DNA of 17,126 nt from JARRRL01 sp037380725. Its GTDB lineage: Bacteria > Pseudomonadota > Gammaproteobacteria > Pseudomonadales > JANQJO01. A program made the translations under genes and the position numbers. Positions 15,657 through 17,126 of this stretch are shown in pieces (position 1 is the stretch's first letter; the number at the start of each line of letters is the position of its first letter). The stretch lies in contig JARRRL010000012.1 in NCBI GenBank assembly GCA_037380725.1, positions 1 through 17,126 on the forward strand, in the 5' to 3' direction. The notes beneath the pieces are model-generated. The model searched no databases, had not been told where the DNA came from, and saw nothing but the letters and a program-made list of their open reading frames with translations.

Positions 15657-16193
15657 TTATGTGGTTTTCTCAACCTGACCAAACTCAAGCTCAACCGGTG
15701 TTGATCGCCCAAAAATGAGAACAGCAACCTGAAGCCTGCTCTTCTCATAATTCACCTCTTCAACAACACCATTAAAATCCGCAAATGGACCATCATTAAC
15801 ACGGACCACTTCACCAGGCTCAAACAAGGTTTTTGGCTTCGGTCTCTCGGTGCTGTCTTCAATTCGATTTAAAATCTGCTCGGCCTCTCGGTCACTGATC
15901 GGCGCAGGCTTATCCGCCGTTCCACCAATAAATCCAAGTACCTTTGGACTCTCTTTAACCAAATGCCACGTTTCATCGTCCATTTCCATATGAACCAGCA
16001 CATATCCTGGAAAAAATTTCCGCTGGCTTTTCCGCTTCTGGCCTGAACGCATCTCCACTACTTCTTCTGTAGGAACCAATATTTCGCCGAAACGATCCTC
16101 CACACCCAGAAGCTTAATGCGCTCTACCAGCGAGCGTTTAACATGGTTTTCATAACCCGAGTAAGCTTGAACCACATACCAGCGTTTGGCCAT
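15657..16193 (-). CDS. nusG: Transcription elongation/termination factor NusG
   Basis: NusG binds the beta' clamp helices and links RNA polymerase to Rho or to ribosomal S10. The N-terminal NGN domain is clear (MAKRWYVVQAYSGYENHVKRSL, then RKFFPGYVLVHMEMDDETWH), followed by the C-terminal KOW domain from about residue 123 (FEPGEVVRVNDGPFADFNGVVEEVN). I start at the ATG at 16193 (178 aa; E. coli 181), with GAGGAG upstream at about 11 nt; a TTG nine bases earlier sits only about 2 nt from the SD. It follows secE by 67 bp in a two-gene unit. A hairpin and the rplK promoter come directly after it. Confidence 0.98.
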   Translation of the reverse strand: MAKRWYVVQAYSGYENHVKRSLVERIKLLGVEDRFGEILVPTEEVVEMRSGQKRKSQRKFFPGYVLVHMEMDDETWHLVKESPKVLGFIGGTADKPAPISDREAEQILNRIEDSTERPKPKTLFEPGEVVRVNDGPFADFNGVVEEVNYEKSRLQVAVLIFGRSTPVELEFGQVEKTT

Positions 16194-16260
16194 GAACCAC
16201 AAATCTCCTCAAATCTTCAAACGATAAATTACTGTCGCTCGATAGCTGTTCAAATGTAGC

Positions 16261-16647
16261 TTAACTTCCCATCACACTGGATATAATCCAACCCAAGAGT
16301 GTATCCAAGAGCCATAAAATTAAAGCGACCACCAGCACCATTGCCACAACACCCAAGGTGGTTTGTACAGTTTCCTGCCGTGTTGGCCACACTACTTTTC
16401 GCATTTCCACGCGCGACTCTCTCAAAAGACCAACAAATTCCCGCCCTTTTATCGTAGTAGCACTAATACCCAGCGCAATCGCCACCACAACCACAACGGC
16501 TACAGCACGATACAACAGTGGCTGATCGTCATACCAGCCATTTCCCACCACAGCGCCAACCATCAACAGTAGTGTCACAAACCATTTAAAAACATCGAAA
16601 AAAGAACCTTGCGTTACCACGTCTTTTTTCTGAGTCGTTTCATTCAT
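16261..16647 (-). CDS. secE: Preprotein translocase subunit SecE
   Basis: SecE is the clamp subunit of the SecYEG inner-membrane translocon. The 128 residues match the enterobacterial three-helix form: hydrophobic segments at about 19-37, 44-62 and 97-122, with the conserved amphipathic/cytosolic motif EMRKVVWPTRQE (81-92) before the last helix. The ATG at 16647 has a weak SD (GGATGA); the length and family N-terminus support it. It is first in the secE-nusG unit, with a good promoter at 16717-16744, and lies 250 bp behind tRNA-Trp. Confidence 0.98.
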   Translation of the reverse strand: MNETTQKKDVVTQGSFFDVFKWFVTLLLMVGAVVGNGWYDDQPLLYRAVAVVVVVAIALGISATTIKGREFVGLLRESRVEMRKVVWPTRQETVQTTLGVVAMVLVVALILWLLDTLLGWIISSVMGS

Positions 16648-16716
16648 GATTACAAATCATCCATACTGGTCGCCGTAGCTCTGAAAAGCCCAATACCAAA
16701 TCAAAAATTCGCCGAT

Positions 16717-16744
16717 ATCATAGCACACGCTCACACAACCGCAA
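16717..16744 (-). promoter_or_regulatory. Sigma70 promoter of secE-nusG (extended -10)
   Basis: On the minus strand TTGCGG (16739-16744), a 16-nt spacer and TATGAT (16717-16722) form a plausible promoter, strengthened by an extended -10 (TGC directly before TATGAT). Transcription would start about 60 nt before the secE ATG, between the tRNA and secE, so secE-nusG need not depend on tRNA read-through. Confidence 0.65.
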
Positions 16745-16861
16745 TGAGAGCTGAATATCACGCCTCTCAGAAATCACAGCACGAAAATAGCACTCGGAAT
16801 AGAACCAGAGTCTAGCAACTCAGCCTCTTAGACAGCGTGCCACCCTATCTTTTCAAAGCAC

Positions 16862-16892
16862 ATTCCAACTGAACCCACGGATCAGTTGGAAT
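16862..16892 (-). terminator. 11-bp perfect inverted repeat downstream of tRNA-Trp
   Basis: ATTCCAACTGA and TCAGTTGGAAT pair perfectly over 11 bp around a 9-nt loop, beginning 5 nt after the encoded CCA end of the tRNA. No run of U follows (TGTGCTTTG), so it may be a processing or stability hairpin in the tRNA trailer rather than a strong intrinsic terminator. The pairing is certain; the terminator label is tentative. Confidence 0.45.
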
Positions 16893-16897
16893 AAAGG

Positions 16898-16973
16898 TGG
16901 CAGGCCAGGAGGGAATCGAACCCCCAACCTGCGGTTTTGGAGACCGCCGCTCTGCCAATTGAGCTACTGGCCT
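16898..16973 (-). tRNA. trnW: tRNA-Trp (anticodon CCA)
   Basis: A 76-nt cloverleaf on the minus strand. The acceptor AGGCCAG pairs with CTGGCCT, followed by discriminator G and an encoded CCA (16898-16900). The D-arm TAGCTCAATTGG, the anticodon stem-loop CGGTCTCCAAAACCG with anticodon CCA (16938-16940), and the T-arm GGGGGTTCGATTCCCTC are all intact. The position just upstream of secE is common in gammaproteobacteria, often behind a tuf gene; the 153 bp further upstream in this window show no gene end or convincing promoter. Confidence 0.98.
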
Positions 16974-17126
16974 AATCGAAAGACAAGTACTTAATTAAAA
17001 GTATTGGAAAATCACAATAAAACAATATTCAGCTCGCCGCCAGTCTGAAATGACCCCATGCAAGCTTATTTTAATCGTGTGCGCCGGATAGCTTCTTAAA
17101 AACTCGTTACCCAGCACACACCATAA

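Noticed and set aside
16974..17126. End of an upstream tuf gene before tRNA-Trp
   Set aside because: No frame shows an EF-Tu C-terminus in these 153 bases; if a tuf copy precedes the tRNA it lies outside the window.

Overview
This window is a core housekeeping locus of a gammaproteobacterium, read entirely from the minus strand. In transcription order (right to left) it holds tRNA-Trp(CCA), secE, nusG, rplK, rplA, rplJ, rplL, rpoB, rpoC, rpsL, rpsG, fusA and the first 32 codons of tuf. The proteobacterial assignment rests on three things: RpoC residue numbering is identical to E. coli through the catalytic Asp triad (D460/D462/D464), SecE is the three-helix form of about 127 residues, and the gene order matches the secE-nusG-L11-L10-rpoBC-str cluster with a tRNA-Trp in front of secE, as in pseudomonads. 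GC content is moderate by eye. I cannot name a genus.

Layout: (i) 16974-17126 is AT-rich sequence upstream of the tRNA in which I see no gene. (ii) 16648-16973 holds the tRNA, an 11-bp inverted repeat behind it and a good extended -10 promoter for secE-nusG. (iii) 15242-15656 is a 415-bp gap with a TATAAT promoter directly behind nusG, serving rplK-rplA, whose genes overlap by one base (TGATG). (iv) 13751-14108 is a leader of about 360 nt containing the L10-type autoregulatory RNA, serving rplJ-rplL. (v) 12092-12769 is an unusually long 678-bp rplL-rpoB spacer with an attenuator-like hairpin. (vi) rpoB and rpoC follow, with a 157-bp spacer holding two small hairpins. (vii) A strong sigma70 promoter with a GC-rich discriminator lies between rpoC and rpsL and starts the str operon (rpsL, rpsG, fusA, tuf).

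Together these genes supply RNA polymerase (beta, beta'), its processivity/coupling factor NusG, the SecE translocon subunit, the L1, L11, L10 and L7/L12 parts of the large subunit, S12 and S7 of the small subunit, and the two elongation GTPases. The visible regulation follows known family logic: an L10 leader, an rplL-rpoB attenuator, a stringent-type str promoter, and hairpins ahead of rpsG.

I found no mobile element, CRISPR array, phage gene or cargo island, and nothing that looks like a new multi-gene system. The points most worth a second look are an S12 with Arg instead of Lys at position 88 (a known streptomycin-resistance change), an atypical S7 C-terminus, a perfect 3 x 11-bp tandem repeat between rpsL and rpsG, a 16-bp tandem duplication ahead of rplJ, and the long non-coding rplL-rpoB spacer. 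Three genes (fusA, rpoC, rplJ) start with GTG. For rpsG, rplA, rplJ and nusG the longest open frame overstates the start; I give the starts supported by ribosome binding sites and family alignment.
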